From positions 20,235 to 25,798 of the forward strand of contig DOWL01000155.1 in the NCBI GenBank assembly GCA_003519585.1: a stretch of 5,564 nucleotides of DNA, read 5' to 3'. Position numbers and translations under genes: made by a program. Of the stretch, positions 1 to 4,850 are shown in pieces (positions within the stretch are counted from its first letter, which is position 1; every line of letters begins with the position of its first letter). The notes under the pieces were generated by a model. It saw nothing but the letters and a program-made list of their open reading frames with translations, ran no database searches and had not been told where the DNA came from. This DNA is from Nocardioides sp. (GTDB taxonomy: Bacteria; Actinomycetota; Actinomycetes; Propionibacteriales; Nocardioidaceae).

Positions 1-52
1 CTCAACCACCGTACGGTGGTTGAGCCGCGAGCGCAGCGAGCGTGTCGAAACC
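1..52. repeat. REP-like palindromic repeat at window edge
   Basis: Bases 1-24 are a perfect 24-bp palindrome (half-site CTCAACCACCGT, 12-bp arms, no spacer). It runs into a GC-rich tail rich in GCGAGCG/CGCAGCGAGCG words that ends in GTGTCGAAACC at about 52. From memory, sequences combining a GGTTGAGC-like word, an AGCGCAGCGAGCG-like core and TCGAAACC are very common dispersed intergenic repeats in high-GC actinobacteria, including Nocardioides; this was not checked by search. The palindrome probably joins two head-to-head copies of one unit, with the left copy cut off by the window edge. The element lies 13-64 bases downstream of the sulfurtransferase stop, so its hairpin could also serve as that operon's terminator, although there is no T-tract. 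Confidence 0.75.
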
Positions 53-64
53 TCCGCTGCCCGG

Positions 65-904
65 TCAACCCCCGAGTGCGACCGGACGCGACGGGTCGGT
101 GATCCAACCCGACCAGCTGCCGGGATAGAGCGTGGCTCGGACGCCGAGCAGCTCGAGGGCGAGGACGTCGTGGATGGCGGTGACGCCGGAGCCGCAGTAG
201 ACCGCGACCTCGGTCCCGTCGAGGGGTACGCCGGCAGCCTCGTACAGCGCCCGCAACTGCGCGATGTCGCGGAATCGGCCATCGGCACCGAGGTTGACGC
301 CGGTCGGCACGTTGACGGCACCCGGGATGTGGCCGGCCACCGGGTCGATCGGCTCGGTCTCGCCGCGGAAGCGTTCCGGCGCGCGAGCGTCGATCAGGAC
401 CGGTACGTCGAGCACGGCATCGGCATCAACCACCGGGAGGACACCCGGACCGGGTTCGAAGTCGCCTTCCGCGGGCCGCGGGGTGCTGGCTTGCGCCGCC
501 CCGCCGGCCTCGCGCCAGGCGGCCCACCCGCCGTCGAGCACGCGCACGTCGGGGTGGCCGTGGTGACGCAGCAGCCACCAGGCGCGCCCGGCCGCCTGAC
601 CGGACCAGTCGTCGTACACCACGACCGGTCGCGAGCCGGAGACCCCGGCGCGACGCATCGCGGCGCCGAACACCTCGGGATCCGGGAGCGGGTGCCGCCC
701 GCTTTCACCCGGTGCCGCTGCGAGCTCGGCGTCCAGGTCGACGTACACCGCGCCCGGCACGTGGCCCTCGTCGTACGCCGGCCGACCGGTCGGCCTGCTG
801 GTGCGGTACCGCACGTCGAGCACGGTCACGCCATCCTGGTCGAGAAGCTCGACCAGCTCGGCGGCGGAGATCAGCGGAGAGGGCGGGGACGGTGTCGAGG
901 TCAC
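65..904 (-). CDS. Two-domain sulfurtransferase (rhodanese, 3-mercaptopyruvate sulfurtransferase type)
   Basis: This 279-residue protein carries two tandem rhodanese domains and probably moves sulfane sulfur from 3-mercaptopyruvate or thiosulfate to an acceptor in the cytoplasm. The N-terminal domain (about 11-135) has the fold motifs LDVRY and GHVPGAVYVDLD but has Asp-Trp (YDDW, 97-100) where a catalytic Cys would sit, as is normal for the structural domain. The C-terminal domain (about 155-275) has GHIPGA (191-196) and the active loop CGSGVT with Cys237, the only cysteine in the protein. CGSGVT is the loop of 3-mercaptopyruvate sulfurtransferases such as E. coli SseA (about 281 residues); thiosulfate-specific rhodaneses more often have CRKGVT. 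The GTG start overlaps the AraC stop as GTGA and has AGGA seven bases upstream, inside the AraC gene. The reading frame stays open further upstream, but that part runs antiparallel in frame to the AraC coding sequence and is not rhodanese. The family call is firm; the donor is inferred. Confidence 0.93.
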   Translation of the reverse strand: MTSTPSPPSPLISAAELVELLDQDGVTVLDVRYRTSRPTGRPAYDEGHVPGAVYVDLDAELAAAPGESGRHPLPDPEVFGAAMRRAGVSGSRPVVVYDDWSGQAAGRAWWLLRHHGHPDVRVLDGGWAAWREAGGAAQASTPRPAEGDFEPGPGVLPVVDADAVLDVPVLIDARAPERFRGETEPIDPVAGHIPGAVNVPTGVNLGADGRFRDIAQLRALYEAAGVPLDGTEVAVYCGSGVTAIHDVLALELLGVRATLYPGSWSGWITDPSRPVALGG

Positions 905-1665
905 GCAGCCATCCTGAACCGTCCCGGCGTGGTGCCGAGCAGTGCCCGGAAGTGGCGGGTCAGGTGGGGCTGGTCGTGGAAGCCGGTGGCGACCGCCACC
1001 TCGGCGATCGGCATCCCGTCGAGCAGCAGCCGACGGGCGCGGTCGAGCCGGCGGCCGACCAGGTAGCGGTGCGGTGGCAGGCCGTACTCGCGGCGGAAGA
1101 CGCGCACCAGGTGCGAGGGGTGAGTGCCCAACTCGCGCGCGAGCTCCTCGAGACTCGGCTCGTCGTCGTCGAGGCGACACCGGATCTCCCGAGCCAGGCC
1201 CCGGTCTCGGGTCGGCGTCGGAGCCGCGCGCTCGTCGAGATGCAGCGTGATCCGTTCGGCGACGAGCGCCAACCGGTCGGCAGCCTCGAGGGCGTCGTCG
1301 AGGCTCCGGTGGAGAGCGGACACGGCGCCCACCAGTTCGCGGTCGGCGATGGACGGCGCGCGTACGGCGGCACCGGTCAACCGCTCCGGCAGCCACCGCC
1401 CGTCGACGTACAGCACCCGCTTGTCGAAGCCACCGGGACTGGCCGCCCGCCCATCGTGCGAGACGTACGGCGGCAAGACGGTCAACCGCCGGGTCACCGC
1501 CTGCCGGCGCCGGCCGCCGAGGGTGTAGTCGACGCCGCCGCTGTCGACGAGCAGCAGGGTCCACTGCTCGTGAACGTGCGCGGGGTAGGCGTGCTCCGTG
1601 AAGTGCGCGTGCAACACCTCGGAGACCCCGGGGACCTCCGGTCGCCAGGCCCGAACGCGCTCCAT
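901..1665 (-). CDS. AraC-family transcriptional regulator
   Basis: This 254-residue DNA-binding regulator has a cupin-like N-terminal sensor half (about 15-95, with the His-rich HAYPAHVHEQW stretch near 25-35) and a C-terminal AraC/XylS domain with two helix-turn-helices. The first is at about 171-195 (SLEELARELGTHPSHLVRVF) and the second at about 218-243 (PIAEVAVATGFHDQPHLTRH), followed by the usual GTTPGRF ending. Its length is normal for the family. The ATG at 1665 is preferred because the protein aligns as a complete sensor domain from there and a TANNNT box lies six bases upstream; the same frame continues upstream into DUF2000 territory and is rejected. The gene overlaps the sulfurtransferase by four bases and diverges from DUF2000, so autoregulation and control of both neighbours is a reasonable inference. 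The effector is unknown. The HTH call is very secure. Confidence 0.95.
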   Translation of the reverse strand: MERVRAWRPEVPGVSEVLHAHFTEHAYPAHVHEQWTLLLVDSGGVDYTLGGRRRQAVTRRLTVLPPYVSHDGRAASPGGFDKRVLYVDGRWLPERLTGAAVRAPSIADRELVGAVSALHRSLDDALEAADRLALVAERITLHLDERAAPTPTRDRGLAREIRCRLDDDEPSLEELARELGTHPSHLVRVFRREYGLPPHRYLVGRRLDRARRLLLDGMPIAEVAVATGFHDQPHLTRHFRALLGTTPGRFRMAA

Positions 1666-1671
1666 GTCAGG

Positions 1672-1677
1672 AACGTA
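1672..1677 (-). promoter_or_regulatory. Candidate -10 box for a leaderless AraC mRNA
   Basis: On the minus strand TACGTT (TANNNT consensus) is followed by six bases and then the AraC ATG at 1665. In actinobacteria a TANNNT box 6-7 nt before a start codon is the usual mark of a leaderless transcript, and no Shine-Dalgarno sequence precedes this ATG. No convincing -35 box is visible at 16-19 bp. The short motif could occur by chance. Confidence 0.45.
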
Positions 1678-1696
1678 CAAGACCGGTGCCAGCCCG

Positions 1697-1715
1697 CCGG
1701 GCCACGCTGGCCGGG
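1697..1715. promoter_or_regulatory. Inverted repeat in the AraC/DUF2000 divergent region
   Basis: CCGGGCCA (1697-1704) and TGGCCGGG (1708-1715) form 8-base arms with one mismatch (G1699/G1713) around a 3-base centre, CGC. The repeat touches the first base of the DUF2000 GTG codon and fills much of the 49-bp divergent region. It could be an operator or an mRNA hairpin hiding the DUF2000 start. In DNA this GC-rich such a repeat also arises by chance, and AraC proteins usually bind direct rather than inverted sites. Confidence 0.25.
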
Positions 1716-2125
1716 TGAAGTTCGACACGAAGGTCGCGGTCGTGGTCCGCGACGACCTGGCCGGCTGGCAGCGGCTCAACGTCACGGCGTTCCTGGTCAG
1801 CGGGATCGCCGGCGCACACCCGCAGCTGATGGGTGAGCCGTACGAGGACGCCGACGGGACGACGTACCTCCCGCTGCTGGGGCAGCCGGTCGTCGTGCTG
1901 GAGGCGGACGCCGACACCCTGCGCGCGGCGCACGCCCGCGCGCTGTCTCGCGAGCTGGCGACGAGCATCTACACGCACGAGATGTTCTCCACCGGACACG
2001 ACGAGGCCAACCGGGCGGTTGTCCGCGCGGTGGCTCGCGACGACCTCGACCTCGTCGGTCTCGCGGTGTTCGGGCCGCGCAACGGCGTCGACAAGACCGT
2101 GAAGGGTGCGCGGCTCCATCCCTAG
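1715..2125 (+). CDS. DUF2000 family protein
   Basis: This 136-residue protein matches the DUF2000 family over its whole length. Recognisable stretches are the start KFDTKVAVVVRDDLAGWQ (2-19), LNVTAFLVSGIAG (21-33), GEPYEDADGTTYLPLLGQP (40-58), the THEMFSTGHDEANR segment (87-100), and the ending DLVGLAVFGPRNGVDKTVKG (112-131) with LHP at the terminus. The family has no established function; as I recall, a solved member has a peptidyl-tRNA hydrolase II-like fold. It is soluble, with no signal peptide or membrane segment. GTG at 1715 is chosen because family members begin at the KFDTK motif. An in-frame ATG at 1664 would add a non-conserved tail overlapping the AraC start. No Shine-Dalgarno sequence is evident before the GTG. 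It diverges from the AraC gene and lies 49 bp upstream of tdk on the same strand, so partial read-through into tdk is possible. Confidence 0.9.
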   Translation: MKFDTKVAVVVRDDLAGWQRLNVTAFLVSGIAGAHPQLMGEPYEDADGTTYLPLLGQPVVVLEADADTLRAAHARALSRELATSIYTHEMFSTGHDEANRAVVRAVARDDLDLVGLAVFGPRNGVDKTVKGARLHP

Positions 2126-2162
2126 TGCCGTGGCTCGGGACCGAAGCTCACGAGGGTCAAAT

Positions 2163-2168
2163 TAGGGT
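2163..2168 (+). promoter_or_regulatory. Candidate -10 box / SD overlap before tdk
   Basis: TAGGGT (2163-2168) fits TANNNT and lies six bases before GTG 2175, the spacing of leaderless actinobacterial transcripts. The same bases contain AGGG (2164-2167), which would be a Shine-Dalgarno sequence at seven-base spacing if the transcript starts further upstream. Both readings favour GTG 2175 over GTG 2169. No clear -35 is seen. Confidence 0.45.
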
Positions 2169-2174
2169 GTGCGC

Positions 2175-2849
2175 GTGGCCGAGCTCCAGTTCTTCACCGG
2201 CACGATGGACTCTGGCAAGAGCACACTGGCCCTGCAGACCAACCACAACCGTGCCCAACGTGGGCTGGTGGGCCGGATCTTCACCAGCCTCGACCGGGCT
2301 GGTACGGCGATGCTGTCGAGCCGGCTCGGGCTGCAGCATGACGCGATCGAGGTGGACCCGGCGTTCCACTTCTGGCGCTATGTCGTCGACGAGCTCACCC
2401 GCGGCGCGCGGGTCGATTACTTGATCTGTGACGAGGCGCAGTTCTATACGCGCGACCAGGTCGACCAACTCGCCAAGGTCGTCGACGACCTGCAGCTCGA
2501 CGTGTTCGCGTTCGGCATCCTCACCGACTTCCGCAGCGAGCTCTTCCCCGGCAGCGCCCGGTTCGTCGAACTCGCGGATCGCACCCATGTCCTCCAGGTG
2601 GAGGCGATGTGTTGGTGCGGTCGCCGGGCGACGCACAACGCGCGCACCGAGGACGGCGTGATGGTCGTCGAGGGCGAGGTGATCGTCGTGGGAGACGTCG
2701 AGCAGTCCGGCGCCGAGGCGGTCAGCTCCGATGACGCGGTGCCGGAGGTGGCCTACGAGGTGCTCTGCCGGATGCACCACCGCCGACGGATGACGGCCGC
2801 CCGGGCGCATGCCGTCGCGCTGGGCGCGGAGCCCCTACCCTTCGGCTGA
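2175..2849 (+). CDS. tdk: Thymidine kinase (type II)
   Basis: This 224-residue enzyme phosphorylates thymidine to dTMP with ATP in the pyrimidine salvage pathway, in the cytoplasm. The P-loop is GTMDSGKST (9-17). The DEAQF motif (86-90, CDEAQF from 85) carries the expected catalytic base Glu87. The lasso loop, which closes over the nucleoside, is FGILTDFRSELFPGS (113-127). A structural zinc site is suggested by MCWCGRRAT (145-153, Cys146 and Cys148) with Cys198 and His201 in VLCRMHH. Length and architecture fit the bacterial TK1-like family, and nothing is missing. GTG 2175 gives the typical AELQFFTGTMDSGKST N-terminus and has AGGG or a TANNNT box in the right place; GTG 2169 would add two residues. 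The gene has a 49-bp leader region after DUF2000 and converges on the VOC gene, overlapping it by 15 bp. Confidence 0.96.
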   Translation: MAELQFFTGTMDSGKSTLALQTNHNRAQRGLVGRIFTSLDRAGTAMLSSRLGLQHDAIEVDPAFHFWRYVVDELTRGARVDYLICDEAQFYTRDQVDQLAKVVDDLQLDVFAFGILTDFRSELFPGSARFVELADRTHVLQVEAMCWCGRRATHNARTEDGVMVVEGEVIVVGDVEQSGAEAVSSDDAVPEVAYEVLCRMHHRRRMTAARAHAVALGAEPLPFG

Positions 2850-2857
2850 CGGGTAGG
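2834..2857. terminator. Candidate bidirectional terminator in overlapping 3' ends
   Basis: CCTACCC (2834-2840) and GGGTAGG (2851-2857) are perfect 7-bp inverted arms around a 10-base loop. The hairpin includes both stop codons (tdk TGA 2847-2849, VOC TAG 2837-2835 on the minus strand) and is the only visible terminator-like structure between the convergent genes. It lacks a T-tract on either strand, so activity is inferred. Confidence 0.4.
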
Positions 2858-3557
2858 ACCGCAGGACGCAGAACTCGTTGCCGGACGGGTCGAGGTAGGA
2901 GCGCCAGGGCAGCTCGCCCCAGTCGGTCTCGAGCCGTCGGCCGCCGTGCGCGGCGATGTCGGCTTCGACGGCGTCCTGGTCCTCCCCCTCGAGCCGGATG
3001 TCGAGGTGCAGCCGGTTCTTGGTCGTCCCCTTGGGTGACTCCTCCGGGCACAGTTGGAGGAGCGGACCTCGCCGCGAGGGGTGGCGCAGCGTCTGCGGCG
3101 AGACCTCGACCCAGCCCGTCAGCCACGACCAGAACGCCGTGTCCCGCTCCGGGTCGGCGCTGTCGAGCGGCAGCCCCGCGATCGGGCCGGTGTCGGCGTA
3201 CGCCGCCCGCTCGCCCATCACGCACAGAGGATTGCCCTCGGGGTCGGCCAGCACCACCCACGGCACGTCGTCGGCCTGTCCGATGTCGAGGTGTCGAGCA
3301 CCCAGGCCGAGCAGCCGCTCGACCACCTCGTCTCGAGCCTGTCCACCCAGGAGGTCCACGTGCAGCCGCGGACCGGGCGTCACGGTCTCGGGAACGTGCG
3401 GGAAGCACAGGTCGATCGCCGGCCCGCCCTCGATGGCCATCCGCGTCTCGAAGATGCCGGGCGCGTCGGTGAGTCGCTCACCTCCGACCACCGCCTCCCA
3501 GAACCGTCCCAACTGCTGAGGGTCGAGGGCGTCGATGACGAGGTTCTCGAGGTACAT
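2835..3557 (-). CDS. Two-domain VOC (glyoxalase-like) protein
   Basis: This 240-residue protein consists of two tandem glyoxalase-like domains of the vicinal oxygen chelate superfamily. Repeat 1 (about 1-117) starts YLENLVIDALDPQQLGRFW and has LHVDL (65-69) and the ending DPEGNPLCVM (105-114). Repeat 2 (about 121-235) has FWSWLTGW (142-149), LHLDI (183-187) and DPSGNEFCVL (223-232). The paired DPxGNxxCV endings are the clearest sign of duplication. Members of this superfamily include metal-dependent dioxygenases, lyases and resistance proteins; no substrate can be assigned here. ATG 3557 is preferred over GTG 3566: it begins the domain directly, and a TACGGT box lies seven bases upstream. A GGAG only three bases from ATG is too close to be a good Shine-Dalgarno sequence. 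The 3' end overlaps tdk tail-to-tail. Family firm, function unknown. Confidence 0.9.
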   Translation of the reverse strand: MYLENLVIDALDPQQLGRFWEAVVGGERLTDAPGIFETRMAIEGGPAIDLCFPHVPETVTPGPRLHVDLLGGQARDEVVERLLGLGARHLDIGQADDVPWVVLADPEGNPLCVMGERAAYADTGPIAGLPLDSADPERDTAFWSWLTGWVEVSPQTLRHPSRRGPLLQLCPEESPKGTTKNRLHLDIRLEGEDQDAVEADIAAHGGRRLETDWGELPWRSYLDPSGNEFCVLRSYPSAEG

Positions 3558-3564
3558 GCGCTCC

Positions 3565-3570
3565 ACCGTA
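3565..3570 (-). promoter_or_regulatory. Candidate -10 box for a leaderless VOC mRNA
   Basis: On the minus strand TACGGT is followed by GGAGCGC (seven bases) and then ATG 3557. This matches the leaderless promoter arrangement. It also overlaps the alternative GTG 3566, which argues against that start. No strong -35 was found. Confidence 0.4.
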
Positions 3571-3597
3571 AGGCGCGGCGGCTTCGGGTCGGCGCGC

Positions 3598-3630
3598 GGC
3601 GGGAGTTTCGTCGGTCAGCCGACGAAACTC
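3598..3630. repeat. Palindromic repeat, copy 1
   Basis: Bases 3598-3628 are identical to 3660-3690 (31 bp, offset 62). Within this copy GAGTTTCGTCGG (3603-3614) and its exact complement CCGACGAAACTC (3619-3630) form a perfect 12-bp stem with a TCAG loop. It resembles a small REP-type intergenic element. It lies between the phosphodiesterase operon and the VOC promoter, and may also help terminate the operon. Confidence 0.85.
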
Positions 3631-3632
3631 GT

Positions 3633-3662
3633 GCTTGGACGACAAAGCTTCATCGTCCAGGC
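3633..3662. repeat. Inverted repeat between the two palindromes
   Basis: GCTTGGACGA (3633-3642) pairs with TCGTCCAGGC (3653-3662) around a 10-base loop containing AAGCTT. Nine pairs are Watson-Crick and one is T3635/G3660, a wobble in plus-strand RNA only. Its right arm shares the first bases of repeat copy 2, so the two hairpins are mutually exclusive at the base of their stems. Confidence 0.65.
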
Positions 3663-3694
3663 GGGAGTTTCGTCGGTCAGCCGACGAAACCCCC
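3660..3694. repeat. Palindromic repeat, copy 2; likely operon terminator
   Basis: This is the second copy of the 31-bp repeat. Its stem is longer: GGGAGTTTCGTCGG (3663-3676), loop TCAG, then CCGACGAAACCCCC (3681-3694). The only non-complementary position, A3666 opposite C3691, becomes a U-G wobble in minus-strand RNA, giving a 14-bp stem. It begins 10 bases past the phosphodiesterase stop, a good position for a terminator of the DUF5998 operon. No U-tract follows, which is common in high-GC actinobacteria. Confidence 0.7.
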
Positions 3695-3704
3695 GGTCCG
3701 CCCG

Positions 3705-4850
3705 TCAGCCCACCAGGATCGGGATCAGCATCTCATCGGGCGTCAGCGACCCGTGCAGTCCGACCAGGCTCATCTCGTAGTTGAAGTCCTTGCTGGAGAA
3801 CATCGCCAGCTCACCGCGGGCGGCCACCACGACATCGCCGAGCCGCGGCAGCACGAGCTCGGTGACCGGGCCGAACCACCCGCGGGCGATCGCCGCCTCC
3901 CGGGTCAAGACCTCGGCCCGATCGCCCAGCAGCTCGGCCCAACAGCCGGCGACCGATGACGCAGCGCCGTCGGCGCAGTAGAGGTGTCGGAACCGCGCCT
4001 CGCCCCCGAGCAGCACCACGCCGTCGCGGAGCTCCGCGTGCTTGTCGATGTCGATCCGGGTCGCGGGGGTCGAGTCGACCATCCCGTGGTCGGCCACCAC
4101 GACGAGGCGGACCTCATCGGGGAGCGCCTCGCGCAGCTGGACCGTCTCGGCGTCGATCGCGGCGAGCTGCTGGAGCCATTGCGGCGAGTCGACGCCGTAC
4201 TTGTGGCCGGTCCAGTCGAGGTCCCCGTCGTACAAGTAGGTCAGTGACGGCCGGTGCGTCGACCCCGTCACGGCTCCCGCGATCCGCTCCCCGATCCGGT
4301 CGGCACCGATGTAGCCGGCCCCCCGCTGCGCGGCGATGGTCAGGCCGCTGCGGTCGAACTCGCGCTTGTTGACGACGTCGACGCGGACGCCGGCATCGGT
4401 CAGCTTCGAGAACGCGGTCGGGTGCGGCTGCCACTCGAGGGGGTCGACCGACTTGTCCCAGAACAGCGCGTTGAGGAGTCGATCGGTGCCGGGCACCCGG
4501 CTGGTGAAGCCCACCAGCCCGTGCGTGCCCGGGGTCAGTCCGGTGCCGAGCGAGGTGAGGCTGGTCGCCGTCGTCGACGGCACGCCGGCGGTGCCGGGCT
4601 CGCTGCCCGCCAGGGAGCTCGCGGCCAAGGAGGCGAGGTACGGTGCGCTGGCGGCGTACCGCTGGAGGAGCCGGGAGCCGAGCCCGTCGACCAAGAACAC
4701 GACGTACGCCGGAGCTTCAGGCAGCACCAGCCCGCTGGGTGCGGGGAGTACGTCGGTGCCGAGCGCGTGCGCGACCGCGGGCACGACGTCGCCCAGCGCG
4801 CGGCGCCCGTACGCCGGTTCGACGAACGGGCTCGACTCGTGGTGGCTCAA
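3705..4850 (-). CDS. Alkaline phosphatase superfamily phosphodiesterase (nucleotide pyrophosphatase-like)
   Basis: This 381-residue protein belongs to the alkaline phosphatase superfamily, close to nucleotide pyrophosphatase/phosphodiesterases, which use two metal ions and a Thr or Ser nucleophile. Expected metal and catalytic residues are visible in order: Asp55 in FLVDGLG (52-58), the nucleophile region VPSTTATSLTSLGTG (90-104, Thr93 or Thr94), Asp212 and His216 in DGDLDWTGHKYG (208-219), Asp254-His255 in VADHGM (252-257), and His366 in GLHGS (364-368). No signal peptide or membrane anchor is seen, so it is probably cytoplasmic, unlike secreted relatives. The natural substrate cannot be read. 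The start is inferred as TTG 4850, which overlaps the DUF5998 TGA as TTGA; no Shine-Dalgarno sequence is visible, so re-initiation is likely. The family's FVEPAYG segment follows at 9-15. GTG 4784 is an alternative but would remove that segment. Confidence 0.9.
   Translation of the reverse strand: MSHHESSPFVEPAYGRRALGDVVPAVAHALGTDVLPAPSGLVLPEAPAYVVFLVDGLGSRLLQRYAASAPYLASLAASSLAGSEPGTAGVPSTTATSLTSLGTGLTPGTHGLVGFTSRVPGTDRLLNALFWDKSVDPLEWQPHPTAFSKLTDAGVRVDVVNKREFDRSGLTIAAQRGAGYIGADRIGERIAGAVTGSTHRPSLTYLYDGDLDWTGHKYGVDSPQWLQQLAAIDAETVQLREALPDEVRLVVVADHGMVDSTPATRIDIDKHAELRDGVVLLGGEARFRHLYCADGAASSVAGCWAELLGDRAEVLTREAAIARGWFGPVTELVLPRLGDVVVAARGELAMFSSKDFNYEMSLVGLHGSLTPDEMLIPILVG

Noticed and set aside
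97..100. Missing catalytic Cys in the first rhodanese domain (residues 97-100 of the sulfurtransferase, a protein position)
   Set aside because: Not a defect: two-domain sulfurtransferases normally have an inactive N-terminal domain.
20..1066. Plus-strand 348-residue open frame across the sulfurtransferase and AraC genes
   Set aside because: Antisense to two firmly recognised genes; Arg/Pro/Gly-rich translation without any family motif, expected from high-GC codon bias.
905..1564. N-terminal extension of the sulfurtransferase frame to 1564
   Set aside because: The extension lies inside the AraC gene in another frame and is Arg/Pro-rich; the rhodanese homology begins just after GTG 904.
1664..1714. 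Alternative ATG 1664 for DUF2000, sharing CATG with the AraC start
   Set aside because: Would add a 17-residue unconserved tail and overlap the AraC start; the family begins at KFDTK.
712..1836. Plus-strand 374-residue open frame over AraC and into DUF2000
   Set aside because: Low-complexity translation with no domain, antisense to AraC and out of frame with DUF2000.
3598..3694. Short CRISPR array
   Set aside because: Only two repeats, each a near-perfect palindrome, with a structured spacer and no cas genes; fits a REP-type element better.
3054..3959. Plus-strand 301-residue open frame spanning the VOC gene and hairpin cluster
   Set aside because: Antisense to the VOC gene and crossing repeats; no recognisable domain. 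The palindromes merely happen to be open in this frame.
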